DNA of 64,000 nucleotides, taken from Streptomyces tropicalis. Lineage in GTDB: Bacteria; Actinomycetota; Actinomycetes; Streptomycetales; Streptomycetaceae. How positions within the stretch are numbered: the stretch's first letter is position 1; each line of letters begins with the position of its first letter. Position numbers and translations under genes: made by a program. Positions 15,987 to 24,421 of the stretch are shown one piece after another. The notes beneath the pieces were generated by a model. It saw only the letters and a program-made list of their open reading frames with translations. It was not told where the DNA came from and ran no database searches. The stretch is from assembly GCF_029269835.1 (NCBI RefSeq), contig NZ_JARJBB010000016.1, forward strand, positions 1-64,000, given 5' to 3'.

Positions 15987-17689
15987 GCCCCACCACCCTT
16001 CCCGCCGGTCCTGAACACGGGCACGTCACCTTCCTCGGTGCCGGACCCGGAGATCCGGGACTACTCACACTGCGCGCCGTGGAGGCGCTGGCGAGCGCGG
16101 ACGTCCTCGTCGCCGAGCACGAGGTGCTCGACGTCGTACGGCCCCATGCCCGGCAGGGCGCCTCCTTCGTGCACACGGACGACGGTCCTGCCCAGGACCC
16201 CGTTCCGGGCACGGGCGCGCCCCAGTTGACGGTGGTTGACGGTACGTCAACAACCGTCGGCGCCCCCGCGGTGCGGGATGCCGCACATCTTGTCATGGAG
16301 GCTGCGCGGGGCGGCAGGCGGGTCGTCCGTGCGGTGTCCGGGGACCCGGGACTTGATACGTACGCCGCCGAGGAAATGCTCGCCTGCGCCGCAGCGGGTG
16401 TGCCCTTCGAGGTGGTGCCCGGTATCGCGAGCGCCGTCGGCGTGCCCGCGTACGCCGGTGTGCCGCTGCGCGACGCCCAGGGTGCCGACGTCCGCTTCGT
16501 GGACGCCCGGACGGCCTCCGACCGCTGCTGGACCGAGGTCGGCGCCTCGGACGGCACGGTCGTGGTGTCGACCACCCTCGACTCGGTCGCCGCGGCGGCC
16601 GGGGAGCTGGTGTCGGCCGGTCGCAAGCCGGACACGCCGCTGACCGTCACCGTCGCCGGCACGACCACCCGGCAGCGGACCTGGACGGCCACGCTGGGGA
16701 CGATCGCGCAGACGCTGAAGCAGGCGAAGGTGCTGCCGTCCCCGGAGGGCGGGCGGCCGGTGATAGCCGTGGTCGGCGAGCGTTCCGCCGCCGCCCAGCG
16801 CGACCAGCTGTCGTGGTTCGAGTCCAAGCCGCTGTTCGGCTGGAAGGTCCTCGTGCCGCGCACCAAGGAGCAGGCGGCGTCGCTCTCCGACCGGCTGCGG
16901 TCCTACGGGGCCGTGCCGCACGAGGTCCCGACCATCGCCGTCGAGCCGCCGCGCACGCCCCAGCAGATGGAGCGGGCGGTCAAGGGCCTGGTCACCGGCC
17001 GCTACGAGTGGATCGCCTTCACCTCGGTCAACGCGGTCAAGGCGGTCCGGGAGAAGTTCGAGGAGTACGGCCTTGATGCTCGGGCTTTTGCGGGTATCAA
17101 GGTGGCTGCGGTGGGCGAGCAGACCGCGAAGGCGCTCATCGCCTTCGGCGTGAAGCCGGACCTGGTGCCGAGCGGGGAGCAGTCCGCCGCCGGGCTGCTG
17201 GAGGACTGGCCGCCCTACGACCCGGTCTTCGACCCGATCGACCGGGTGTTCCTGCCGCGCGCCGACATCGCCACGGAGACCCTCGTCGCCGGGCTCATCG
17301 AGCTGGGCTGGGAGGTCGACGACGTCACCGCCTACCGGACGGTCCGCGCCTCGCCGCCGCCGGCGGAGACCCGTGAGGCGATCAAGGGCGGCGGCTTCGA
17401 CGCCGTGCTGTTCACCTCCTCCTCCACGGTGCGGAACCTGGTGGGCATCGCGGGCAAGCCGCACAACGTGACGGTGATCGCCTGCATCGGCCCGGCCACC
17501 GCCAAGACGGCGGAGGAGCACGGGCTGCGGGTCGACGTCATGGCGCCGGAGCCGTCGGCGCTCCGGCTGGCGGAGGCGCTCGCCGACTTCGGCATGCGCC
17601 GCCGGACCGCGGCGCTGGAGGCGGGCGACCCGGTGACCCGCCCGAGCGAGCGACGGCCGGGGGCTCGTCGGAGGCGGTCCACGACCTGA
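15983..17689 (+). CDS. hemD: Uroporphyrinogen-III synthase fused to a SUMT-like domain
   Basis: The 568-residue fusion starts with TTG overlapping the hemC stop. Residues about 14-250 look like a uroporphyrinogen-III C-methyltransferase (VTFLGAGPGDPGLLTL, FEVVPGIASAVGVPAYAGVP). The GGDPF and THR motifs of active enzymes are replaced (SGDPG, and LRDAQG after GVP). Residues about 285-545 are uroporphyrinogen-III synthase (WKVLVPRTKEQA, FTSVNAVKA, VFLPRADIA, FTSSSTVRNLV, ACIGPATAKTAEEHGL), which cyclises hydroxymethylbilane with D-ring inversion. The last 20 residues are basic. The synthase domain looks complete. Methyltransferase activity is doubtful. Confidence 0.92.
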   Translation: MSPTTLPAGPEHGHVTFLGAGPGDPGLLTLRAVEALASADVLVAEHEVLDVVRPHARQGASFVHTDDGPAQDPVPGTGAPQLTVVDGTSTTVGAPAVRDAAHLVMEAARGGRRVVRAVSGDPGLDTYAAEEMLACAAAGVPFEVVPGIASAVGVPAYAGVPLRDAQGADVRFVDARTASDRCWTEVGASDGTVVVSTTLDSVAAAAGELVSAGRKPDTPLTVTVAGTTTRQRTWTATLGTIAQTLKQAKVLPSPEGGRPVIAVVGERSAAAQRDQLSWFESKPLFGWKVLVPRTKEQAASLSDRLRSYGAVPHEVPTIAVEPPRTPQQMERAVKGLVTGRYEWIAFTSVNAVKAVREKFEEYGLDARAFAGIKVAAVGEQTAKALIAFGVKPDLVPSGEQSAAGLLEDWPPYDPVFDPIDRVFLPRADIATETLVAGLIELGWEVDDVTAYRTVRASPPPAETREAIKGGGFDAVLFTSSSTVRNLVGIAGKPHNVTVIACIGPATAKTAEEHGLRVDVMAPEPSALRLAEALADFGMRRRTAALEAGDPVTRPSERRPGARRRRSTT

Positions 17690-17703
17690 GGCGCCCGAGC
17701 AAC

Positions 17704-17746
17704 GCGGACGGCCCGCGCCGTGCACCGCACGGCGCGGGCCGTCCGC
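17704..17746 (+). terminator. Terminator of the rex-hemACD operon
   Basis: A perfect 20-bp stem (17704-17723 with 17727-17746) with a 3-base loop follows the hemD stop by 15 bases. Confidence 0.85.
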
Positions 17747-17791
17747 GTCCGCGCAGTCCCGCGGGCGGCGGCCCGGCGAGGGTCGCGCACG

Positions 17792-17965
17792 GTCGGCTAC
17801 GAGTGGATCGGCGACGCGTGGATCGACGACGGCGACCAGGCGGCCGTCCTCGTCCGGACCGGCCTGCTGGACCCGCCCCTGACGGCCCGCCTCCCCCTGC
17901 CCACCGACCGGACCACGGCCCTGGGCACCGGCACCGGTTTCGACGGACCGGCGCTGCGGGGGCGG
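17792..17965 (+). pseudogene. Coding-like remnant of unknown gene
   Basis: The 327 bases between hemD and the phospholipase D-like gene contain one frame with almost only G or C at third positions over about 58 codons. It includes YEWIGDAWIDDGDQAAVLVR and TGLLDPPLTARLPLPTDRTT. No start with a ribosome binding site precedes it, and the frame runs on without a convincing end into the downstream hairpin region and the antisense of the next gene. It looks like the surviving middle of a decayed gene. I do not recognise the family. The rest of this gap holds only two hairpins. Confidence 0.35.
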
Positions 17966-17969
17966 GGGC

Positions 17970-18007
17970 GGCGGACACGGGCGCGACGCACCGCCCCCGT
18001 GTCCGCC
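17970..18007 (-). terminator. Terminator of the phospholipase D-like gene
   Basis: GGCGGACACGGG pairs with CCCGTGTCCGCC (12 bp) 10 bases after the stop codon of the minus-strand gene. Confidence 0.75.
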
Positions 18008-18016
18008 GTCCGGCCG

Positions 18017-19009
18017 TCAGGCCGGGGTGCCGCCTGCGTAGTCGCTGTTGAAGGTGGACTCGACCGTGGCGGCGACCGACTGGGCCACGCCGGTGCCGGT
18101 GAGGATCAGGCCCAACTCGCGGTTGTTGCTGAGCGAGTTGCTGCTGATGTTCATGGAGCCCGCCTCGACCGCCTGGGTGGACAGACCGTAGTCGGCGACC
18201 ATCGCCTTGGCGTGGATGTAGAAGCCGTTGGGGTCGGAGTAGCCGACGACGGTGCCGCCCGCGGACTTGATGGAGGACACCTCGCTCGCGTAGCTCGACG
18301 GGTTCTCCAGGACCACCCGGACCGCCACGCCCGCCTTGGCGCGGGCCACGATGGCGTTGACCACCGTGCTGTCGCTCAGCTCCAGTTCCTGGACGTCGAG
18401 GGTCTTGGTGGCGGCGTTGACGAAGGAGACCAGGCGGTTGCGGGAGTCGGTGGGGGACCACAGCAGGTGGTCGCCGTCGGTCGGGGTGATCGAGGTGGCC
18501 GCGTAGTCCGCGTTGAAGACCTTCTCGATCGAGGCGACGTCGCGGGTGTCGTCGTCGAACACCCCGTAGTCGCGGCTGGTCGTGTAGTACTGCGAGGTGA
18601 GGTTGCCCGTCATGATGAGGGACTTGGTGCCGTCGACCGTGATGGTCTTCTGGTGGGTGTAGACGTAGGCGGACGAGGACCAGACCACGCCCACGCCCGC
18701 ATTGGTCAGGGACGTGTACGCCGAACCGTTCGCGCTCTGGTGCTGTCTGTCGAGGACGACCCGTACGGTGACGCCCTTGTTCTTCAGGGCTATCAGGTCG
18801 TTGACGGCGGTGGTGTCCTCCAGCTCGTACATGGTCATGTCGAGCGTGCTGGTGGCCGAGTTGATGAAGTCGTAGATGGTGGGCTGGCTGCCGCTCTGCG
18901 AGAAGGCGAACGCGGAGTAGCTGGCCGCGTTCGCGGGGACGGCGGTGGCGACGACGGCGGCGCCGGCCGCCAGCGCGACGCCCGCACGGCCGAGGACCTT
19001 CCACAGCAT
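18017..19009 (-). CDS. Secreted phospholipase D-like protein
   Basis: The 330-residue protein begins with a signal peptide (basic MLWKVLGR, a hydrophobic core, cleavage after VPANA near 28). Two HKD motifs follow, HQKTITVD and HAKAMVAD, each HxKx4D, with Asn residues and NREL after the second. The two halves should form one active site that hydrolyses or transfers phosphodiester bonds, on phospholipid or on nucleic acid outside the cell. Secreted Streptomyces enzymes of this size with compact HKD repeats are often nucleases or phospholipases. AGGAG is well placed before the ATG. It lies inverted between hemD and hemB. Confidence 0.88.
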   Translation of the reverse strand: MLWKVLGRAGVALAAGAAVVATAVPANAASYSAFAFSQSGSQPTIYDFINSATSTLDMTMYELEDTTAVNDLIALKNKGVTVRVVLDRQHQSANGSAYTSLTNAGVGVVWSSSAYVYTHQKTITVDGTKSLIMTGNLTSQYYTTSRDYGVFDDDTRDVASIEKVFNADYAATSITPTDGDHLLWSPTDSRNRLVSFVNAATKTLDVQELELSDSTVVNAIVARAKAGVAVRVVLENPSSYASEVSSIKSAGGTVVGYSDPNGFYIHAKAMVADYGLSTQAVEAGSMNISSNSLSNNRELGLILTGTGVAQSVAATVESTFNSDYAGGTPA

Positions 19010-19265
19010 GGATGACTCCTAGTCGGTGGGGAGCCCACGGATGGGGAGTGGGCGCGTGCATGACACCACGCGCGTAGAACACTGGGGAGGTGTGCGGATC
19101 CAGGGACGGTCAGGACGCTGCAAAGACTTCGTATGCGGGCGCCTTGTGCCCGGATCTGTCCCTCGCGCGGGCCGCGCCCCGAGCCTCCGCGGGCCCGCCG
19201 CCGCCCCTCGCCGGGCCCCTCACGCGTCCGACAGGGCGTCGGCAAAGGGGGGTGCCGGGCGGGCG

Positions 19266-19271
19266 TAGCGT
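19266..19271 (+). promoter_or_regulatory. Leaderless-type -10 element for hemB
   Basis: TAGCGT stands 6 bases before the hemB ATG. The intervening AGGGGC is too close to act as a ribosome binding site. hemB therefore has its own promoter, separate from the Rex-controlled operon. Confidence 0.45.
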
Positions 19272-19277
19272 AGGGGC

Positions 19278-20276
19278 ATGACGAAGTACGGATCCTTCCC
19301 CGGTACGCGTCCCCGTCGGCTGCGCACCACGCCCGTCATGCGCCGCATGGTCGCCGAGACCCGGCTGCACCCGGCGGACCTGATCCTGCCCGCGTTCGTG
19401 CGGGAGGGCGTGAGCGAGCCGGTGCCGATCACGGCGATGCCCGGGGTCGTGCAGCACACGCGCGAGAGCCTGAAGAAGGCGGCCGCGGAGGCCGTCGCGG
19501 CCGGAGTCTCCGGGATCATGCTCTTCGGCGTGCCGGAGGAGTCCCGCAAGGACGGCCTCGGGACGGCGGGCACCGACCCCGACGGCATCCTCCAGGTCGC
19601 CCTGCGCGACGTGCGCGCCGAGGTCGGGGACGACCTGCTCGTCATGTCCGACCTGTGCCTGGACGAGTTCACCGACCACGGCCACTGCGGCGTCCTCGAC
19701 GCCGAGGGCCGCGTCGACAACGACGCCACGCTCGAGCGCTACGCCGAGATGGCGCAGGTGCAGGCGGACGCCGGGGCCCATGTGGTCGGCCCCAGCGGCA
19801 TGATGGACGGCCAGATCGGCGTCGTCCGTGACGCGCTGGACCAGATCGGTCGCGAGGATGTCGCGATCCTCGCCTACACGGCCAAGTACTCCTCCGCCTT
19901 CTACGGCCCCTTCCGCGAGGCCGTCGGCTCGTCCCTGCAGGGCGACCGCAAGACCTACCAGCAGGACCCGGCCAATCTGCGGGAGTCGCTGCGGGAGCTG
20001 GCGCTCGACCTGGAGGAGGGCGCCGACATGGTGATGGTCAAGCCGGCCGGCCCCTACCTGGACATCCTGGCCCGGGTCGCCGACGCCGTGGACGTGCCCG
20101 TCGCCGCCTACCAGATCTCCGGCGAGTACGCGATGATCGAGGCCGCCGCGGAGAAGGGCTGGGTCGACCGCGACCGGGCGATCCTGGAGACCCTGACCGG
20201 CATCAAGCGGGCCGGCGCGCGGAACATCCTCACGTACTGGGCGACCGAGGTGGCCCAGAGGCTGCGCCAGGCGTAG
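19278..20276 (+). CDS. hemB: Delta-aminolevulinic acid dehydratase (porphobilinogen synthase)
   Basis: The 332-residue enzyme condenses two 5-aminolevulinates to porphobilinogen. K203 in AYTAKYSSAFYGPFR and K255 in MVMVKPAGPYLDIL are the Schiff-base lysines. The metal region DLCLDEFTDHGHCGVL keeps two cysteines (127 and 137) but differs from the three-cysteine zinc site, so metal use may include Mg2+. Length and termini are normal. It is separated from hemD by an inverted gene and appears to have a leaderless promoter of its own. Confidence 0.96.
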   Translation: MTKYGSFPGTRPRRLRTTPVMRRMVAETRLHPADLILPAFVREGVSEPVPITAMPGVVQHTRESLKKAAAEAVAAGVSGIMLFGVPEESRKDGLGTAGTDPDGILQVALRDVRAEVGDDLLVMSDLCLDEFTDHGHCGVLDAEGRVDNDATLERYAEMAQVQADAGAHVVGPSGMMDGQIGVVRDALDQIGREDVAILAYTAKYSSAFYGPFREAVGSSLQGDRKTYQQDPANLRESLRELALDLEEGADMVMVKPAGPYLDILARVADAVDVPVAAYQISGEYAMIEAAAEKGWVDRDRAILETLTGIKRAGARNILTYWATEVAQRLRQA

Positions 20277-20309
20277 CCGGCGGCGGCCGGACGCCCGGGA
20301 GGCGTCCCC

Positions 20310-20349
20310 GCGGGCCGGGCCCCGGGAAGGATCCCGGGGCCCGGCCCGC
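20310..20349. terminator. Bidirectional terminator between hemB and DUF4232 gene
   Basis: An 18-bp perfect GC stem (20310-20327 with 20332-20349) with an AGGA loop lies between convergent genes. Confidence 0.85.
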
Positions 20350-20359
20350 CGCCGTGCGC

Positions 20360-21157
20360 CTACCAGTTGAGCGCGTCGCCCCTGTCCTGCTGCCAGTAGG
20401 TCACCGCGAGCGTGCTGTCGTAGTAGACGCCCTTCGCGGGGAGGGCCGGGGTCGCGGACGGGCCGCCGCTGCTGTTCGGGGTCATGCCCTGGAAGCCGAC
20501 CGTCAGCCGGTGGGCCGTCATGCCGCCGTCGCCGCTGCCGTCGGCGGCGGAGAGCAGGACGCCCGCGTACCCCGACTCGCCGGGCGCCAGCGACACCACC
20601 GCCTGCGGCTGCGTCTCCTGCGCGCCCTGCGGCACCCACTGCATCTCGTCGAAGCGGATCACAGGGAAGTAGGTGAGGTCGCACCACTTCGAGCCGGTGT
20701 TGGTGACCGTGAGCAGCATGTGGTTCAGGGGGCGGGGCACCGGGCGGGCGGTGACCTTCGTGTTGGCGCCGGTGCACAGCACGCGGCCGCTGCCCCCCTT
20801 GCCGGAACCGGACGCGCCGGCCGCCGTCCTGCCGCCCGCGTGCCCGGTCCCGGCGGCACCGCTGCCCGAGCCGGCCGAGGTGGGGGAGCTGCCCGAGCCG
20901 GCGGGGGCGCCGGTGCCGGTCGGCGCGGCCCGTCCGCCGGCCGCGGACGCGCCGCCCCGGGCGCCCGTGGTGCCGGCCGCCGCGGCTCCCGCCGGGGCGG
21001 TGGTCCGCGCGGCGCCCTCGTCCTTCGTGCCGGTGCCGTCCTGGCAGGCGGTGAGGGCGAGCGAGGCGAGGAGGACGCCCGCCGTGCCCAGGAGCACCCG
21101 CGGCCTCGTGCCGAACGGACGGGAGGTGCGGGCGGGAGCGGTACGGCGTACGGACAT
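20360..21157 (-). CDS. DUF4232 lipoprotein
   Basis: The 265-residue protein has a lipoprotein signal (RVLLGTAGVLLASLALTAC, lipobox LTAC) and then a 90-residue linker of Gly, Ala, Ser and Thr. The C-terminal domain starts at VLCTGANTKVTARPV and has the DUF4232 pattern: two cysteines (CTG and WCDL), VTNTGSKWCDL and the ending GVYYDSTLAVTYWQ. The domain is an extracellular beta sandwich of unknown function, widespread in actinobacteria. AAGGGG precedes the ATG. A 49-residue stub with a similar N-terminus lies 2.3 kb away, a likely truncated paralogue. The HTH-membrane gene is divergent from it. Confidence 0.82.
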   Translation of the reverse strand: MSVRRTAPARTSRPFGTRPRVLLGTAGVLLASLALTACQDGTGTKDEGAARTTAPAGAAAAGTTGARGGASAAGGRAAPTGTGAPAGSGSSPTSAGSGSGAAGTGHAGGRTAAGASGSGKGGSGRVLCTGANTKVTARPVPRPLNHMLLTVTNTGSKWCDLTYFPVIRFDEMQWVPQGAQETQPQAVVSLAPGESGYAGVLLSAADGSGDGGMTAHRLTVGFQGMTPNSSGGPSATPALPAKGVYYDSTLAVTYWQQDRGDALNW

Positions 21158-21370
21158 GGCTGGTCCCCTTTTCGAGAACGGTGACTGCGAACAACCGCTC
21201 GACCGGTGGACGGGAGCGGCGTGCTTGGATGGCCCCAGCCTGCGGGGCGATCCGTCCCGGCCGCCACGACCGGGCGGAGATCGGGGACGCTGGAACACCT
21301 GCATGGCCTATGACCTGCGGAGACATTCCCTTCCTGGAACACGGGAACGGGACACGGGGTGGGAGGAACG

Positions 21371-23098
21371 GTGTCGGAGGACACTGCGGGGGGCGATTTC
21401 GCAGCGCTGCTGCGGGAGTTGAAGGACCGTGCCGGACTCAGTTACGGCACGCTCGCCAAGCGGCTCCACATGAGCACGTCGACACTGCACCGGTACTGCA
21501 ACGGGGCCGCCGTCCCCACGGACTACGCGCCCGTCGAGCGCCTGGCCCGGCTGTGCCGGGCGTCGCCGGGCGAACTCGTGGAGCTGCACCGGCGATGGAT
21601 CCTGGCGGACGCGAACCGGGGACGGAGACCGGCCGGTTCGGCCGATGCGGCGGGGACGACCGATGCGGCGGGGCCGGCGGGCGTATCGGGGGCGTCGGAC
21701 GTGCCGGGGGCTTCGGGGGAGGCGCCGGACCGCGGGACTTCGGGGGCGCAGGGCCGGGGGACGGGCGCCGCACCGGGTCCGCGTCCCGGGGGCGCGACGG
21801 AACCGGGGGCGGAGCGTGCGGCCGAGGGCTGCGGGTCCGCCCCGGCCGGGGACGGCGGCCGGGTGACCGGGGCCCGGCGCGGCCGTTTCTCCGGGTTCGG
21901 GCGCGGCCGGGTCTCCGGGGCCGGGGACGGTCCGGGCGCGGAGACCGAGGACGGCCCGGCCTCCCGGTCCGGGCGTGACCGAGCCACGGGGACCGGGTTC
22001 TCCCGGGCCGGGACCGGCGAGGTGCCCGCGGCCGTGCGTGGCCGGGTCACCGGGGCCGCCGGGTCGCCCCCGGCCGGGGACGGCCCGGGCCCCGTGGCGC
22101 GGGACCGCCCGGACCCCGTGGCGCGGGGCGGCCGGGTCGCCGGGGCCCACGGCGCGGGGGCCGCGCGGGGGCGGCGCATGCGTCCCGTCGTGCTCGCCGG
22201 GGTCGCCGTGGCCGCCGTCCTCGGTGCCGTGGCGCTCGCGGTCGGCCTGCCGTCGCAGGACGGCACCGACGGCGGCCGGGACCGGCCCGCCGCGGCCGGG
22301 CAGGACGGCGGCGAGGGCCCGGACGGCGGACGCGCCTCCACCGGCCCCTCCGCCGCGGCGTCCCGTTCCGCCCCGGCCTCCGCCGGGCCCACCGCGGGAC
22401 CGGCCGCGCCGCGCGGGGGAGGCGCCGGGAAGGGAAGGGCCGCGGCCACGCCCACCGGCGCGGACGGCGACGACGGCACCGGTCCGCCGCCCCTGACGGT
22501 GGCCACCCGGCCGTACACCTGGGAGTCCCCCTGCGACCAGCACTATCTGATCGCCCACGGGCCGGGGGAGGTGGCGCCGCCGCCCGTGGAGCAGGACGCG
22601 CCGGCCTGGGTGGCGGTGGCCGGCGCGGTGTCGTCGGGCCGCCAGTACCTCACACTCACCGTGCAGGGCACCCGGGGTGCGACCGTCGTCGTGGACAGCC
22701 TGCGGGTGCGCGAGGCGGGCAGGCGGCCGCCGCTCGCCTGGAACGACTACGCGATGGGCTACCCGGGCGTCGGCTGCGGCGGCGGGGTGCCGACCCGCTC
22801 CTTCACCGTCGCCCTCGACGCGGCCCGCCCCGTCGTCGTCCCCGAGGCGGGGCACCGGAACTTCCCGTTCAAGGTGAGCGAGTCCGACCCGGAGGTCTTC
22901 TACGTCACGGCCGACGCCTCGGCGTACGACGTGAGCTGGTACCTGGAGCTGAGCTGGTCCAGCGGCGACCGCCACGGCACACTGCGCATCGACGACCGAG
23001 GCCGGCCCTTCCGCACCAGCGGCGCCGGCGGCCGCCCCGGCTACGAGTTCCCCCTCGGCGGCAAGGGCTGGGTCCCCGCGGGCTCGACCACTCCCTAG
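21371..23098 (+). CDS. Helix-turn-helix protein with one membrane segment and an extracellular domain
   Basis: The 575-residue protein begins with a Cro/CI-type HTH (about 8-62; AGLSYGTLAKRLHMSTSTLH with the family RYCNG). About 200 residues of Gly/Ala/Arg-rich linker follow, then a single membrane helix near 270-290 (VVLAGVAVAAVLGAVALAVG), a second low-complexity spacer, and an extracellular domain from about 375 with two cysteines (SPCDQHY and VGCGGG). The layout resembles RodZ and many Streptomyces HTH membrane proteins, which may act as cytoskeletal or sensor proteins and not as free repressors. GTG 21371 is preferred for the GGGAGGAA 2 bases upstream. A repeat element begins at its last base. 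Confidence 0.72.
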   Translation: MSEDTAGGDFAALLRELKDRAGLSYGTLAKRLHMSTSTLHRYCNGAAVPTDYAPVERLARLCRASPGELVELHRRWILADANRGRRPAGSADAAGTTDAAGPAGVSGASDVPGASGEAPDRGTSGAQGRGTGAAPGPRPGGATEPGAERAAEGCGSAPAGDGGRVTGARRGRFSGFGRGRVSGAGDGPGAETEDGPASRSGRDRATGTGFSRAGTGEVPAAVRGRVTGAAGSPPAGDGPGPVARDRPDPVARGGRVAGAHGAGAARGRRMRPVVLAGVAVAAVLGAVALAVGLPSQDGTDGGRDRPAAAGQDGGEGPDGGRASTGPSAAASRSAPASAGPTAGPAAPRGGGAGKGRAAATPTGADGDDGTGPPPLTVATRPYTWESPCDQHYLIAHGPGEVAPPPVEQDAPAWVAVAGAVSSGRQYLTLTVQGTRGATVVVDSLRVREAGRRPPLAWNDYAMGYPGVGCGGGVPTRSFTVALDAARPVVVPEAGHRNFPFKVSESDPEVFYVTADASAYDVSWYLELSWSSGDRHGTLRIDDRGRPFRTSGAGGRPGYEFPLGGKGWVPAGSTTP

Positions 23099-23290
23099 TG
23101 CTGTGGCCGGAGGGGTCACCGGCTCGCGGCGCCCGGCACGGCACCTCGCTGCGTTGCCGCCTCACCCGGGTACCTCCCGTACGCGGGCGACGCTCCGCCG
23201 CGCGATGCTCCCCACGGCCTGAACGGCGTGGGAGGTGCCGCCGGCACCGGACGCCGCGAGCATCCCGGCACACCTTTGCGGCCACAGCAC
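23098..23290. repeat. 193-bp palindromic MITE-like element
   Basis: The ends are a perfect 12-bp inverted repeat (GTGCTGTGGCCG at 23098-23109, CGGCCACAGCAC at 23279-23290). Further in, CTCGCGGCGCCCGG and GGCACCTC are mirrored by GACGCCGCGAG and GAGGTGCC, so roughly 60 bases on each side fold back imperfectly. No coding frame is inside. I remember near-identical intergenic sequences in other Streptomyces genomes. It starts on the last base of the HTH gene stop codon and ends 9 bases from a truncated lipoprotein gene. Confidence 0.7.
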
Positions 23291-23299
23291 CCGGTGTGT

Positions 23300-23449
23300 C
23301 TACGGGAGGTCGCCGTGCAGCCGTGACGACGAGGAGGACGGTCCCTCGTCGCGGATGCCCTGGCCGTCGTGGCAGGCCGTCAGGGTGAACGCGGCGAGGA
23401 GCAGTGCCACGACGGCGAGCACGCGGGCACGGGCGGGACGTGCGGGCAT
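23300..23449 (-). pseudogene. Truncated lipoprotein, DUF4232-type N-terminus
   Basis: The 49-residue frame has a complete lipoprotein signal (VLAVVALLLAAFTLTAC) and the segment TACHDGQGIRDEGPSSSSS. This resembles TACQDGTGTKDEGAARTT in the DUF4232 lipoprotein at 20360-21157. It then stops after a few unrelated residues, 9 bases from the edge of the palindromic element, with no DUF4232 domain downstream. The simplest reading is a paralogue whose 3' part was removed or displaced when the repeat element arrived. AGGGAG is present before the ATG, so a short exported lipopeptide might still be made. Confidence 0.6.
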
Positions 23450-23641
23450 GGGGGCTCCCTGGGGACGGCACGGGTCCGACGGTGATCGCCTCCAGCCTGA
23501 CCGGTGCGGGGCACCCGGCGCCACGGGTGCGGCCGGATATGGGACACCGGGACGCCCGTCCCGCCCCTGAGCTGCGCGAACGCCGGCCCCTGGGGACGGG
23601 ATCCGGGACACCCGCCCCGACTACGGGGCCCTCGGGCCGCG

Positions 23642-24421
23642 TCAGCCCCACCAGAAGTGCCAGCTGCGCGCGCCGAGGAGCTGCCGTGCGTACGCCTGCG
23701 GGCTCTCCGCGTGGTCGATATTTTCCGGGCAGAAGGCGAGGTGCTCGGCCGTGATCGCCTCCGCCTCGGCGGGGGTCGCCGGCGGCGCCGCCACCGACAC
23801 CACGAGCCGGTCGAAGCCGAGGGCCACCACCCGCACGCCGAAGCGGTCCTCCCAGGAACGGAGGACGGCGCACAGGCGTGCCACGTCGCTCTCGTGGTTC
23901 AGCGGGCCGGTCCAGCCGATCGCCGCGGGGACGTCGGCGCTGCGGCGGGCCGGGACCAGCGCGAGGTGCGGCCGGGCGAACGCGGCCCGGTCGTCCGCCA
24001 GCGCGTCGGCGACCTCGGCCGCCCGCACGTCCGGATCGACGCTCGGAGTGCGGCCGCCCGCCGGTCCCGGCCACTGCTCGCCCTCGTCGGCGCACTCCTC
24101 CCAGAGCTGCGCCAGGACCTCCTCGGCGTCGTGGTCCCCGGGGTAGGACGTCTCACCGGGCAGCAACTCCCACTCCTCCGGGCCGCCGTGACGGTCGCCC
24201 AGGTCCACGAGGACCGGGATCAGGCCCAGCCGGGCGGCGGGCGCTCCGAGCGCGGTCCAGTTGCCCGGGGAGGCGGCGCGGCCCGCGTACCAGAGCAGAG
24301 GCTCGTGCCAGGGACCCTCGTCCGTCGTGTCGAGCAGCACGCCGGGCGGCAGCTGCAGCCCGAGCGAGCGCCCGCTCGGATCGGAGGCCAGCTTCGGCAG
24401 AGGGTTCGGAAGTGTCGCCAT
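23642..24421 (-). CDS. DUF4253 domain protein
   Basis: This 259-residue soluble, acidic protein matches the DUF4253 family in its C-terminal 110 residues. Conserved features are WTGPLNHESDVARLCAVLRS, WEDRFGVRVVALGFDRLVVS, the AEAEAITAEHLAFCPENID stretch and the final ARQLLGARSWHFWWG. The function is unknown. In other bacteria DUF4253 is common near polymorphic toxin and immunity genes, but no toxin is seen here. TACAGT lies 7 bases before the ATG at 24421, with no ribosome binding site, so it is probably leaderless. The 190 bases between its stop and the lipoprotein stub show no gene. Confidence 0.8.
   Translation of the reverse strand: MATLPNPLPKLASDPSGRSLGLQLPPGVLLDTTDEGPWHEPLLWYAGRAASPGNWTALGAPAARLGLIPVLVDLGDRHGGPEEWELLPGETSYPGDHDAEEVLAQLWEECADEGEQWPGPAGGRTPSVDPDVRAAEVADALADDRAAFARPHLALVPARRSADVPAAIGWTGPLNHESDVARLCAVLRSWEDRFGVRVVALGFDRLVVSVAAPPATPAEAEAITAEHLAFCPENIDHAESPQAYARQLLGARSWHFWWG

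Noticed and set aside
20354..21184. 276-codon plus-strand frame opposite the DUF4232 gene
   Set aside because: It is antisense to a clear lipoprotein gene with signal peptide and conserved domain; the plus-strand product is Arg/Ala/Gly low complexity.
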